Assembly (NCBI GenBank): GCA_029959195.1
Contig: CP114124.1
Location: 1,302,001 to 1,366,000 of the forward strand
Source of the DNA: Dictyophora rubrovolvata
Lineage: Eukaryota; Basidiomycota; Agaricomycetes; Phallales; Phallaceae
Length of the DNA stretch: 64,000 nucleotides
Reading direction: 5' to 3'
Under the pieces are notes generated by a model. It was not told the DNA's origin. It searched no databases and worked only from the letters and a program-made list of their open reading frames with translations. Made by a program: the position numbers and the translations under genes. Positions 1 to 10,770 of this stretch are shown here, in pieces; the first letter of the stretch is position 1; each line of letters begins with the position of its first letter.

Positions 1-523
1 CAAGTTTGAATGCACATTCAGTGGAGATGGGACGTACGTCACTACTTTATTTTATTTCCACCCCCGCCTTTTATTGGTTTCTACTCCTATTCATTCCAGG
101 CATGTTTTAACCGGGTCATACCACAACTACTTCCGAATATATGACGTCCAGACAACGCAAGATGTGGTGCTGCAGGCAGACAAATCAGCGTTCAAGGCCA
201 AAAAGATTGGGCTAAACGGACCAATGGCGAAAGGAGCTGGCAATGGGGTGAAGTCCGGTCCACTAGGGAAGGAGGGTATGAACATTGACACGATTGATTT
301 TAACAAGAAGATTTTGCATGCTAGCTGGCATCCTCGGGAGAATACTATTGCGGTATGTAATGAAGTCAGATCATTTGCTTACTCGGTACTAACGGATTTA
401 CCTTTTTTTCTTTCTTTCATAGATTGCGGCAACCAATAATTTGTTCTTGGTTTGTATTTCACATATTGTCACCCGCGAAGTAATTGATAGAGCTGATCAA
501 AATTATAGTATAGTGCCGCATGA
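1..523 (+). CDS. CDC55: PP2A regulatory B subunit (B55/CDC55), 3' part
   Basis: C-terminal part of the WD40-repeat B55 regulatory subunit of protein phosphatase 2A, which directs the phosphatase to mitotic and stress-signalling substrates. The visible protein includes the conserved run HVLTGSYHNYFRIYD and the near-terminal HASWHPRENTIA followed by IAATNNLFL. Exons read as 1-33, 100-352, 423-449 and 509-523; the last tiny exon gives YSAA and a TGA, matching the short tail of fungal B55 proteins. Introns have GT-AG borders (gtacgt, gtatgt, gtttgt donors). A low-complexity insertion between the last two WD repeats (about KGAGNGVKSGPLGKEG) is typical of fungal orthologues. The 5' part lies outside the window. 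Family assignment is firm; the last splice is inferred from frame closure and family similarity. Confidence 0.93.
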
Positions 524-1194
524 ATGAAAAAAAAATTAAGTGAAACTAGACCCCTCGATCGATTGGATCACATCTCTAAGCCCGCAAGCTTGATGTTCTC
601 GTTAAGTACTATCTATCGATCACGATCTCAGTTTCACAGCCCGCCGAGTATTTATTTGCCATCACCCTTCGTTTCTGTCGGCATGATTTTCATATCCATG
701 GATTATAGTGGTCCCCTCTCTCTTTCTCTCTCAAACTATCATTCGTCTCATCATCTTCATCTCGCCTCGGTGAACGGTCTGGTTCTGGACTTTTTCCATC
801 TCCTGTCATATTTAGTATTTAGTACTTTTTTTTTTCCTTTTTTCTTCTCATTCACCTCGTCCATCCATCTCTACCTACGCTCCTTAAACCATATTATTGT
901 GACGGATTTCTTCCGTTGTTTTTAATGTCCCTTGACGATGTGTTTACGCCATCATCCCATCACCCCATCCACTTGCTACATCTCTCCCGTTCCATCATCC
1001 CCCTTGTATCTTTTCCTCCCAAATAGTCAAACAAGCAGGCGCAGGAAGCGAAGTCAATTTGTTCAGAAGTAGATAATACTATTATACGTCCTAACTTTCA
1101 TTTCCTTTCCCTGAGTACGTCATGCACCTGAAGCGGTTTGACTAATACCAACAAGAAAAAGGGTATATATTTACGAAGCATCCGGATTCTTGTT
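524..1194. other. intergenic, convergent 3' ends
   Basis: Region between the end of the PP2A B subunit gene (plus) and the end of the secreted-protein gene (minus). It is pyrimidine-rich on the plus strand, with C/T tracts around 700-1020. A long open frame here (524-925) is low-complexity Ser/Phe/Leu-rich translation with no family features and is not called as a gene. Probably 3' untranslated sequence of both neighbours. Confidence 0.5.
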
Positions 1195-2346
1195 TTACAA
1201 ATCGAATCGCCCGAATAACACAAATAGTCCCAGTCCTAGAGATATAAGCCAATTCACATCTCTGTCTTTAACAACGCCGTTTACAGGTAAAAAAGCCTCT
1301 GTAGCAATGGGTGCGTATGTCGAGGTAATTAGAGTGGTAGCTAACGATGTGACTCTGTAAACACAAATCATCAGAAAAAGCGTCAAAAACTTTTTCAATA
1401 GCGAGTACATACGTAGTTGGAACACCGCTAACGGTGTCTGTATCAGTAACAGTCTCTGTAACGGACATTGTTAACGTGATCGGGTACTGTTTTCCAAGCC
1501 ATGGCTGTACGGAGGGTGGAGAAGACGCTTGAGGTTGGGGTTGGTAAGGATTAGTGATGCTGTCGTTGCAGCCCGATTTTGGAGAGTTTGAGATGATATT
1601 TATGGGGATGGGTGTTATTGAATAGTGTTCCTGTTGATGGGTTGTTAGACAGGTGATTCGACGGATTGACGACTTATACATACGGTCGAGTTTATACGGG
1701 CCATTTCGTAGACGGTTAGCTACAGATGATAAGAGATGGTTGTAGTCGATTTCTCTCTTTTATTAAGTGTGCTTACATTGTAGGCTCCCGCTGATACGCA
1801 AGGTGGTATAACGTAGGCTAAGTGCTTAACCTGTTGGAGTTGCATTTTCTATTCATGAACTTGAAAAACGAACATGACGCTTACTGTGCTACCTGGCTCC
1901 TGTGTTAGATACTGTGGTCCTTCTGATACCGTCACGTTAAGTTTGGTCTCCGCAGAAACGAGAAATAAGTTTAAGGATTGATACATTGTGTCGAGTGTAG
2001 AATTGGGTAAAAACGCTTGCTGAGATAGTTTTCCATCTCCTGATAACTGTGGAATGTCAGATTGAATAGAGGAACTTTAATAAATTATAAGGCCTTCACA
2101 TCAAGAGCGATAGGTAAAGTTTGACCTGCTGTGAATTGACTAAAGTCCGAAGAGTAAAGGGTCAAGTCCAGTCCGGGAAAAAAGAAGACATACAAACCTC
2201 CGAGGGTTTGGAGCGTCGACAATGGCCAGTCCATTAGTGAAAACTTGGCCATTTATCAAAATTTGGCCGAGAGCGACACGGGAAGACAAAACATAGATTT
2301 GCAGCAGAAGCAAAGTAAGATCATAGGGACCGGAAAGGTTTCTCAT
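1195..2346 (-). CDS. secreted, probably membrane- or GPI-anchored fungal protein of unknown function
   Basis: Seven exons close in frame to a 272-residue protein: 2346-2198, 2139-2100, 2046-1885, 1830-1777, 1719-1684, 1630-1413 and 1354-1195. Residues about 10-27 form a hydrophobic signal peptide (LLLLQIYVLSSRVALG). A compact domain follows with ILINGQVFTNGLAIVDAPNP, then TAGQTLPIALD and SGDGKLSQQAFLP. After this comes a Pro/Ser/Thr-rich stretch (about residues 165-200) and a C-terminal hydrophobic segment WLISLGLGLFVLF ending RFDL. This layout fits an extracellular protein held by a GPI anchor or a C-terminal helix. I believe similar proteins occur across agaricomycetes but cannot name a function. 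It is divergent from the LIM gene, with 442 bp between start codons. Gene structure is well supported because all seven exons keep frame; function is unknown. Confidence 0.8.
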
Positions 2347-2788
2347 GTTATTTCTCGTCCAGCGAAAAATTCCAGCAAAATACGTGCGAAGGTATATACT
2401 TTTTTTAAAGGAGTGCGGAGTTGAGGATTGGAGTGCGACCAGGAGAAATCACGGTAAATCCAGGGGTAGAGAGTGTTGTTGCTATAATTGGCATTGTCGC
2501 CGTCGTCATGATGATGATATCAATGCTGGTAGAACTTCAAGGTTAAAAACCAGAAAAGTAGCCAATTTAAATGCCTTTGTAAGGTAGGAGTCAACTTTGA
2601 AAATGTTGTTTCTACTTGTTGGAAACCCGAATCAAAATTAATGAAGTTCTTTGCTTTGAAACTTTTGGACCTAATAGTTACCTCAGGCGGCTTATGTAAT
2701 ACGCACGTGATCAGTTTATAAATTCGCGAGTCTTGCCCCCAAACGACATTCACCACAATTCGTATCTTCTGTTTCTTAAAGTTTTCCC
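2347..2788. promoter_or_regulatory. shared divergent intergenic region
   Basis: 442 bp between the start codons of the secreted-protein gene (minus) and the LIM-domain gene (plus), so it should hold both promoters. I see no clear TATA box or repeated operator; a short GATGATGATAT stretch near 2508-2520 is the only simple repeat. Open frames here on either strand lack family features. Confidence 0.4.
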
Positions 2789-5024
2789 ATGGGATTTTGC
2801 CGTAGATGTGGAGATATTGTACCCCCGCAAGCAACGCGTTGCAAATGCGGCGGTACTCCGGTTGGTAAGTGCGAGCTTTTTGACTGAGTGAGACAACCTA
2901 TTCTTTGACGTAATTTTCTCTACTAGCACCCGCGAATCTCTGGAGTAAAACATCGCGTAATGAACCAAAAGATGATAAATGGAGTAAAACGTTTGTTATT
3001 GAAAATATTTTCTGCCATAACTAAACACTTATGAACCATCCCCTCTCGCACCAGGTATACCACACCACCTCGCTCGCGTACAAATTCAGCAGCAGCCACA
3101 CCGACGAAGTCTCCATTAACAAAATCGCCTTTCGGATCTGGGGTCAGAGTCGACGAGCCTTTATCTTCCCCCAGTCCCAAGGTTAGCACGTCGCCATTAC
3201 GAGGCACACAGAGACTACGAGATCTTGAAAACAACTTGGAGTCACCCACAGACATACTTATATCCCCCGAAGATGCTACGCTTGCGAAAGTCTTTGGATC
3301 TATTTTGCAACCTACTTCAGAACTACCCATCCATTCTTGTGCTCTTTGTCATGAGATATTCGCCCCTGACGCCACCATTTACCCTGACTTGTCCAGCGAT
3401 TCTCGCTCGGATTCATCATTTCTTTGTCGATCGTGTTTCGTAATCCGTGGAGGTTCTAAAGGCAAATGCAAGGCCTGTTATAAGGATGTCCTTGTCGTTA
3501 CGAACGAAGGAGGGTTCGTTGAATTCTCCGGGAATGTCTGGCATAAACGATGCTTCCGTTGTGAAAATTGTGACGTGGATATTAGCCACTCGCCCATGGT
3601 CGATATTTTTGGAAAACCGTCTTGCCAGGGCTGCTTTGATACTTGCACAATCCGTTCTCGAAATCCGAACAGGACTCCAACTAAAGCCCCAAACAAGACT
3701 CAAAACAAGACTCCAACCAAAACTCCAACCAAGACCCCCACCAAGACTCCACCTAAAAAACTTTTAGAAGTCACGAACAATTTAGGGGGAGTCGATCGAG
3801 GAAGTCGGGAAATCAATCCTGCATTGGAGGAATTATCTACTCGTCTGGGCATCCCACGCACTGCTCCTGAGCCCACTAAAGTTATAGATGATCCATTCCT
3901 GACCAAAAGCACAGAATCCAAGTCGAAGTCAGGCGGTTTGGTTTCCAAAAAAGTCGAATCGAGCACTGATTCACCAGGAAAATCTCGCATAGGATTACCG
4001 GGAAAACCTTTCGAAAGCGAAGCTTCGGTAATTAACAATAATCTATTCGACACTTGCTGCAAAGGATGCTCAAGGCCACTATTAAGTCGATTCGGTGACG
4101 GCAAGTTTGTCAATGCGCCGGGAGAAGACGGAAAACCGGTCTCTTATCATGTTCAGTGTTTTCGTTGCAGCATCTGCCAGAAGCCGATCGAAGGCTCGCG
4201 ATCGACACCTTTCGTCCGAGGTGCTAAAGGAATATGTCATTCAGAGGTTTGTGATTCCCCATTATAATTGTTGCTTCAACGAATGATTTATGTTCCATTA
4301 TAGTGTGCCGATAACGAAAGAGGACGTAGCCGCGTTTTAGCATCGCCTCTACGTATCATTGTCCCGGAGCATAAACCCACGCAAGGTATAGTTAAAGAGT
4401 TGCAAACTGCTCCTCCCTCTTCACGAATATTCCCGCGTTTTGGAGATTCGGAAACCTGTCCGGGATGTCAAAAGGGTGTATCTATAATGGAAGTTGGTGT
4501 CGTTTCGGGACCACAGGCCAAGAGATGGCACAAAGCATGTCTGGTATGTGGAGGTAAAGGAGCCAAATTGCCTCGACCTGGTTGCGGCAAAGTACTCGAT
4601 AGCTCGGCAAAGCTCGATATAGATGGTGCTATCTGGTGTCGTGAATGCCTGGTGGGTTTTTTTCTTTCTCTGGATCTTTTTCGAAGGTTTTTAAAGAGAA
4701 ATGTTTTTATCTCAGTTACTTTTACCAATCGAGAGACGATCATCGCCGCAAAACTCGCCTATACGCAGCCAGCATACTGGTCAAGTGGCTAGTCATCTAA
4801 CTGGTGGTTCAACAACAATTGCACGTCAATTCACCGGAAATGCCGTTGGATTGTTACGCAGTGGCTCGATCAGTCCAATACGACAGTTGCGGAGTGTGAG
4901 TCCCACTAAAGGGCTGAGGCCCATCAACAGATACTCTCAACCAATGAGTGCTAGAAATAAGAGTATCGACGTAGGTCGAGGAATGTTTTTGGTCCGGCAA
5001 ATGACTGGAAGTAGTCAGCGTTGA
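2789..5024 (+). CDS. multi-LIM-domain protein
   Basis: Five exons (2789-2864, 2927-2990, 3055-4246, 4304-4651, 4716-5024) close to 662 residues. The start ATG opens with a small zinc-ribbon-like module of four cysteines (FCRRCG...RCKCGG), encoded by exon 1. A Ser/Thr/Pro-rich linker follows, then a LIM domain beginning CALCHEIF and continuing CKACYKD...WHKRCFRCENC...CQGCF, a Lys/Thr/Pro repeat, a second LIM (CKGCSRPL...YHVQCFRCSICQKPI) and a third (CPGCQKG...RWHKACLVCGG...GCGK...WCREC). The tail is Ser/Arg-rich. LIM domains are protein-protein adaptor modules, often cytoskeletal or in Rho signalling, but no RhoGAP or other catalytic domain is visible. Role inferred: scaffold protein. The gene is clearly real; the partner is unknown. 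Confidence 0.88.
3670..3752 (+). repeat. coding minisatellite, Thr-Pro-Thr-Lys repeat
   Basis: Within the LIM gene a roughly 12-bp unit (ACTCCAACCAAG-like) recurs about seven times in tandem, giving RTPTKAPNKTQNKTPTKTPT-like protein. The 5' units are diverged and the 3' units nearly identical, as expected of recent slippage. It sits in the linker between LIM domains, so copy-number change would keep the reading frame. Confidence 0.8.
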
Positions 5025-5259
5025 GTGCGTATGTGTTCTAGTCGTCATTTGTTTGCTTTGGAGAACAAAATAGATACCTGAACTACGCCTCAATTTTTTT
5101 CGTTTGTATGTTTAAATAATAACTGTGCAATGTACCTTCAATAAACTATTAGTGGTTAAGCAGTGATAAATGGCCATTTTGCAAGGCGGTTACTGGGCCG
5201 AACTTTAAAGCCCGACGGATTACCTCCGGTAGCCATTCAGCGACATTGTTGAAGACTCA

Positions 5260-5901
5260 ATGTCGAATAATGCCCAAGCCGGATCGTCTGCTCAAGGGAG
5301 TCAACCACAAGCCACTCCAGAACAGCAAGCTCCGATGGATCCACGGCAAGCCGAAGAGCAGGCTCGAAAAGATCGGACACTGACTGAGTTCATGTTGATG
5401 TTGGATGAATATGAGCCTATGGTACGCGAGTTACAATCAACCCTTTTTTTTATTTGCATTTTTATTGGCCAATTGACGATGTTTAGATACCTAGTGAAAT
5501 TGCAGATTTCTATTTCCAACGTGTTGGATTTGAGACTGAGGATGTTCGATTGTTAGTGGCTTGCTTTATGAATTTGACGCGAGCCGCCCAATTAATTATA
5601 TATTTTATTTTTCACCAGAAAGCGATTGCTATCACTTGCTGCGCAAAAGTTTGTGTCAGACATAGCAGCTGATGCTTATCAACACGCAAGAATAAGAACA
5701 AATGCTGCAGGCGGTGGTCGTGGACGGGCAGGAGCAGCTAAGGTAAACTTCACAAAGGACAGATCTTCCGCTTTGGTTTCCCTCTGTTCAACGCCCTTTT
5801 TTTTGCAGGATAAAACCAAAACAACATTAACAATGGACGACCTCAGCGCTGCGCTTGGCGAGTACAATATCAATGCGAAGAAACCCGAATTTTTTATGTA
5901 A
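5260..5901 (+). CDS. TAF10: transcription initiation factor TFIID/SAGA subunit 10
   Basis: Small histone-fold subunit shared by TFIID and SAGA. Four exons (5260-5421, 5487-5551, 5619-5742, 5809-5901) give 147 residues. After a Gln/Pro/Ala-rich N-terminus comes the histone-fold core: LTEFMLMLDEYEPM, then IPSEIADFYFQRVGFE, then KRLLSLAAQKFVSDIAADAY with the ARIRTNAAGG continuation, and LTMDDLSAALGEYNIN before the stop. These are signature TAF10 segments (IPxxIxxxYLxxAGF and QKFISDIxxDA in relatives). Length matches short fungal orthologues. Convergent with the oxidoreductase gene, leaving 118 bp between the stops. Confidence 0.95.
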
Positions 5902-6019
5902 AGATATGACGGAACTATGGACCCTAGTTACATACAAAGGCAGTAATATTGTATCACTTCAGTTTGATTCTATGTATTTTTTCTCTCAGTTATTATACAG
6001 TGCTCTCTCATTGACACTT

Positions 6020-7780
6020 TCATACAACCTTTTCAACTCCAGGAGGAAGTTGGTATCCGCCTTGACGACGAACCTGTCAGGAATTTGGTTAGAGGAACAT
6101 GCACGCAAGAAAGGCGAACTTCCTATACACTCTTACCTCATCGAAAACTTCCATCTGGAATAAGCTAGTCTCAAGACTCCAAGTATCATTCTCCAGTTTC
6201 CCTGCTTGAATATCACGAGCAACTGCATCTGCCATGTAGTGGTGACCACGGCCAACGTGTTTAAAATATTTTTTCTCAGTCCTGACGACCTCTCCGGAAC
6301 CAGGTTTGGAGAAGTAACGGATCGTATAAGATAGAGGCCTATATATTGGTGACTGCAACGCGTTATGATAACCGAGGAAATATAGCTAAACAAAGACGTT
6401 TACATCAACGGTTATCGTGCCATTCCTAAAGCGCATTGTTAACGGGGGACTTGGAGGTGGAATCGTAATGCTGCATGACAGAATCGCCTGGAAAATGTTG
6501 TTTCCATGGAACCCAGAAGAAATTATTGAATAACACTCACTTGCGCTTGCAGTTCTTCGAAAGTCAGTGTAAAGCTCGTGCTGCTATCCACGCCAGTAAT
6601 GGGCGACTTCAGTATCGCAGCTGCAACAGAAGCAGGTCGACGCCTGCTATTTTTCTCGTGTTCATACAAAGCAAGATGTGTCCAAATGAAAGGATATGGT
6701 CCCCTAGAAAAAAATGGCTAATGTTAACTCGGTCGATTTTTCAGTGTAATATGTATACGGACAAGTCAAGAATCGCTCCTCCGCCTAATCTAGGATCCAG
6801 GATACGGTGGGTGACGGGTATATCTAAAAACTGCGCTGTCAGACATACCACTGGCTATGTCAAGTGAAGGAACAACTCACTGTCGACGTCGAAATCGCCA
6901 GACAAATCCGCGTGCCTGTGATTTTGGAAATCCAGAAACTTCGTTCAGTTTAGTCAAGGGACAACCATACAGTACTTTGATATCGCCAAGGACGCCTGAG
7001 TCTATAACTTTCTTTATGTCGTATGCAATAGGCTGAATCATGCTCGGACGAAAAATGTTCATATATCAAGGAGGGTATGACAAGACGTACCTGAAAACGA
7101 GTCCACATTGCCTCCATAAGGAACAAATTCTTCTCTGAAGCCAACTTGATGAGATCACGCAGTTCGGCTGCATTGGATGTAAAAGGCTTTTCGCATAGAA
7201 CATGCCTTCCGGCCAAAAGAGCATCTCTGCTATTTTCATAGTGATATGTATGCGGTGTTCCTGAGCATACATATAAGCTTCAGTGGTACACCATCATGCT
7301 GAACTTGTCAGGACCCACCAATGTAGACGATATCAACGTTCTGGGACGAAAAGTTGTAGTGAGAACTAACAAATGAAGCAAATTTACCAACCGGATCAGC
7401 ATGCACCTCTTCGTATGTCCCATATACCTTGACTATACTTCTATCCGCGTTTGTTTCAGTAACGAAAGCCTCTGCTTTGGACAAGGATCTGGATCCTATT
7501 GCAACGACTTGATGCACCACATCGGCGACACCGCGACTGTGAAATTAATTAGAAACAGTCTATCTCGACTCGTTTTATTCTACCTTTCCGGGTCAATCAA
7601 TAAATCCTTTGGCACATATGAGCCTTTTTGATACACAAACCTATCATACTGCGATTACCTTTATGAAATGGCCCGAAATCAGACCGCAACCAATGATACC
7701 CCAACGCAATGTTCTTTGTGAAATTGATGAATAAACAAGAGGGAATCTAAATAAGAGGAAACTGACATCTTGTCCGACAT
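6020..7780 (-). CDS. Gfo/Idh/MocA family NAD(P)-dependent dehydrogenase (dihydrodiol / D-xylose dehydrogenase-like)
   Basis: Intron-rich gene rebuilt from about eleven short exons. The start MSDK leads across an intron into LRWGIIGCGLISGHFIKD, the Rossmann GxGxxG dinucleotide motif. Next come VVHQVVAIGSRSLSKAEAF, NVDIVYIGTPHTYHYE and HVLCEKPFTSNAAELRDL, where CEKP carries the family's catalytic lysine. LMEAMWTRFQP, HADLSGDFDVD and DPRLGGGAILDLGPYPF follow, as in dimeric dihydrodiol dehydrogenase and fungal NADP-D-xylose dehydrogenase. The end reads FDEVRRQGGYQLPPGVEKVV. The enzyme oxidises a sugar or diol; the exact substrate cannot be read from sequence. Soluble, no signal peptide. Tandem downstream of the RPC53 gene on the same strand. 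Confidence 0.9.
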
Positions 7781-7934
7781 CCTAGTAGTAGTAGTTCGAA
7801 TACACTTTCACCACGCCTTTGAGAAAACATCTCGAGTTCACCCGACGGGCCGAGTGGTTGACAGTGATGGGAAGAGATTTCCCGGCTAAATTTCGTTCCC
7901 TAACAAATCATTACACAGGAATAAATCTAGATCA

Positions 7935-9533
7935 TCACGAGGTATCCATTGATGTGGTCTCCTTTGAACTATTGTTATCTACACCCAAGTCTTCAAGCAG
8001 CTTGTCGACATCGGGGGATACTACAAATCGTCTGTTAACTTCGCCCAGCACACAAAGTTTCTTCTCTTCCGCGTTGAGATATACAGCCTGCTGAAGAAAT
8101 GAAGGTTGTGTGGCGGCGGTAACCTTTTGTCCCATTTTTTAGAAAGCAATTTACACAAACATCTAATATCGAAAAGACTCACGTCTAGTAGCGTTCCATT
8201 ACTAAGTCGTAGTTTAATCATTCCACTCCGATGCACTTCTAATTGTCCAATAACACCGTCGATCTTTTTTTCCTTGTTGTCTTCCTTAGTCGAAGTCGCA
8301 CTTGATCCACTAGGGGCTTCTGGTTTCGCGTCAGGCGCAAACGTGACTTTCTTTTCTTTCGCCGCGGGCAGGCTGGACTCTGAAGTCGCTGGGTCAGGTT
8401 TGTCTATAATCATCGGTTCGGCCTCTTGTTCGTCTCCCGGTGCTTTGAATCGTGCAAAGTTGTGCGGAAATTGGAAGAAATACAACTTTTCTTGAAGGGA
8501 TACCTGGTCTTTTGTTTAGCAGCATATTAGGGAGACGAGGATGCATACAGACATCATCATTTTTTACGGCGAAATGTTCGAAGAGATCTTCTGTTCCCTC
8601 CTCTTCTTCGCTTTCACTCAGGTGTAGCGCATTCGATACATCTTTACTCTCTTAAGCATGCATACAAGTTAGATGAAAGACTGACTGTGAAGAGAAATGG
8701 CTTTACCTGTGGATCGACTCTTCACCTCTCGCTTTTCCGCAATCTTACCCAAAGCTTCCTTCTTTTTTTTCAATTTATCGCGTCTCAGACTTTCAGGAGC
8801 CATCCAATCCATCGTTCTAATCGCATTCATGTCCACTATCTGAACGCCTTCATCCGGGTCCGAATAAACTTCCACATCTTCTTCCTCCTCCTCAACTTTC
8901 ACAGCTTTCTCCTTCCCTTTGAAAGTTTTCGCCTGTTCATCCTGTGCGAGTCCAGTAGCCGAACTCGACGACGGATCTTCTGCTTGGGGAGCTACATAAG
9001 TTGCACGGACGGCACTTTTCTTAGGTCCACCCAAAGCAGGACCCATAGCAAAGGGTCCGCTGGCAGTCATGTGCGTCTCCTGACGAGGAACAGCTCCTCG
9101 TGAAGCACCACGCCCACGTCCGCGTCCACGACCTCTGCCTCGTTCAGATGCAAGTACATCGGTGGTGACTTTTGCTGTTGAAGCTGGTGCTGGGGCGGGT
9201 TCTTCCTGACCGAAAATTGAGCAAGTTAATCTCAAAGCATAGCGAAAAGAAACACCTGTTTAGTTTCCTGCCTAAGTGGATTTAAAAAAGAATTCTACAA
9301 CACGTGATAAATAAACTCACTCTGGTTTCTTGCGCCGCGCTGGTAGTGTCGGAACGAACCTGAATTGAGAGAGGATTAGAGGCTCTTTTAGGGGAAAGAC
9401 AGAATCTTATTTACTTCATTTTCTGAGTCCCTTGTCTAGTAACCGGTTCATCTTGCTTTTTAGCTTGATTCCCGACAGCTTTAAGGCTTGACGTCGTGTT
9501 TCCATTGTTGGATGGTTCGGCTCCCGACGACAT
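7935..9533 (-). CDS. RPC53: DNA-directed RNA polymerase III subunit RPC4/C53
   Basis: Pol III subunit C53, which with C37 forms the TFIIF-like module used in termination and reinitiation. The protein starts MSSGAEPSNNG, continues across a small exon ending QETR, and has an Arg-Gly run (RGRGRGRGRGRGASRG) followed by VQIVDMNAIRTMDWMAPESL. The C-terminal dimerisation region has YFFQFPHNFARF, IGQLEVHRSGMIKLRLSNGT, LLDVTAATQPSFLQQAVYLN and GEVNRRFVVSPDVDKLLED, the conserved RPC4 domain. One intron joins VKNDD to VSLQEKL using a gtctgt donor and gaccag acceptor (49 nt). The N-terminal half is charged and low complexity, as in other RPC4 proteins. Start codons of this gene and FIS1 are only 50 bp apart. 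Confidence 0.93.
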
Positions 9534-9583
9534 TGTAAGAAGGGACGAAGCGCCCAATTACGACGATCTTGAATTCCGCGACG
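9534..9583. promoter_or_regulatory. 50-bp divergent promoter between RPC53 and FIS1
   Basis: The start codons of RPC53 (minus, 9533) and FIS1 (plus, 9584) are separated by just 50 bp, so 5' untranslated regions and core promoters must overlap or transcription must start within the coding regions. No TATA box is seen; the segment is GC-leaning with repeated CGACGA motifs. Confidence 0.6.
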
Positions 9584-10286
9584 ATGCCTTCAGACGAATT
9601 ACCGTATGCTGCAGAAGCTCAGATGAACATCACGTACGATGAGCTAGATGTACGTTTAAATGTTACTTTTTGATATAGTATTGTGATATTGATTATTCCG
9701 TAGGTCCTCCGCCGACAATACCGGAAAGAGGTGGCAGCACAGGGCCACGCTACGACTCAAACCAGATTCACCTATGCTTGGGGATTAGTCAAGTCACCAC
9801 GGAAAGCTGAACAGCAAGAGGGAGTTTCGTTATTAAGATGTAACACTTTTCTCAGAAATCCCGCATTGCCCCTTTTTTTTTGAAATGTACTTCATTACTA
9901 GCTGTATACCAGGATGATCCGTCGCGTCGAAGAGAGTGTCTGTATTACTTGGCTCTAGGTCATTATAAGATGGGACAGTACGAAGAAGCACGCAGATTCA
10001 ATGGTAACTTATTTTCCGTTTCGTTAGTTCGATAGTTGAATGTTGCCGATAGCATTACTTTTGGACAAGGAGCCGAATAACCTTCAAGCAAAAAGTCTAG
10101 ACGTCCTCATAGAAAAGGCTCTGAAACAAGGTATGTTGCAGAATACTTGCGGTCTGCCATTGCCTTCTCACCGAATTAAATGATCTTCCAGAAGGATACG
10201 TCGGAATGGCAATTGCTGGAGGTGCTGTTGCTGCCGCTTTAGGAGCTCTACTTGTTGTGGGTGCATTGAGGAGATCGAGGAAGTAG
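9584..10286 (+). CDS. FIS1: mitochondrial and peroxisomal fission protein Fis1
   Basis: Tail-anchored outer-membrane adaptor that recruits the dynamin fission machinery. Five exons (9584-9649, 9704-9839, 9902-10003, 10053-10130, 10192-10286) give 158 residues. The TPR-like cytosolic domain is visible: [17 protein letters not shown], then [20 protein letters not shown] and [20 protein letters not shown], then [20 protein letters not shown]. The C-terminus is a single membrane segment [20 protein letters not shown] followed by basic residues RRSRK, the classic tail-anchor signal. Length fits the family. Divergent from RPC53. Confidence 0.96.
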
Positions 10287-10770
10287 CTGTTATCTCGACT
10301 TTCTTTTTTTGCGTATCTTATATCTGCTAGTTTGAGCCTCATGTTCTGAAACAAGCTCTATGTGTATGTATTTTCTTTCATTTTGAACTCCATGAATATT
10401 TATCGATCCATGGCTAGGTATTTATAATTTTAGGACTGTCCTTGGACTATATATGCCGCCAATACATCGGCAGCCCCGATATTTCTGGCACATTTATATA
10501 CTGACATTTGGGAAAGGCCTCTCAAGACGGAAAGAGCTGACAGCAATGGAACTTTGTGTATAACCCAGATGCGAGCAACATCATAATACAATAACTAATG
10601 CTTTTTTGCAAAAATAACTTTACAGTGAGTAATGTTCTAGTGAATGCGGGAGGGGTGAGATATGATATTGGGGAAGTGAATAGTCCATAAGAAGTCCATC
10701 AGTCATGTTGGCAAAAAAGAATCTTCAGGGAGTATTAGATACATAAATAAAAACAACGCTGAATCTTGTT
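10287..10770. other. intergenic, convergent 3' ends
   Basis: Region between the stops of FIS1 (plus) and the M50B-like gene (minus). AT-rich, with AATAAA-like strings near 10741-10750. No coding or repeat signal seen; probably 3' untranslated regions. Confidence 0.5.

Noticed and set aside
524-925. Long plus-strand open frame downstream of the PP2A gene
   Set aside because: Low-complexity Ser/Leu/Phe translation of a pyrimidine-rich 3' region, no family features.
3700-4113. Minus-strand open frame opposite the LIM gene
   Set aside because: Created by the Thr-Pro-Thr-Lys coding repeat read backwards.
7840-7905. GGGCCGAGTGGTTGACAG resembles the D-arm of a serine tRNA
   Set aside because: No matching acceptor stem, anticodon arm or GGTTCGANTCC T-arm follows.
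8687-9103. Plus-strand open frame opposite RPC53
   Set aside because: Antisense of the low-complexity charged region of RPC53; RPC53 splicing and motifs are clear.
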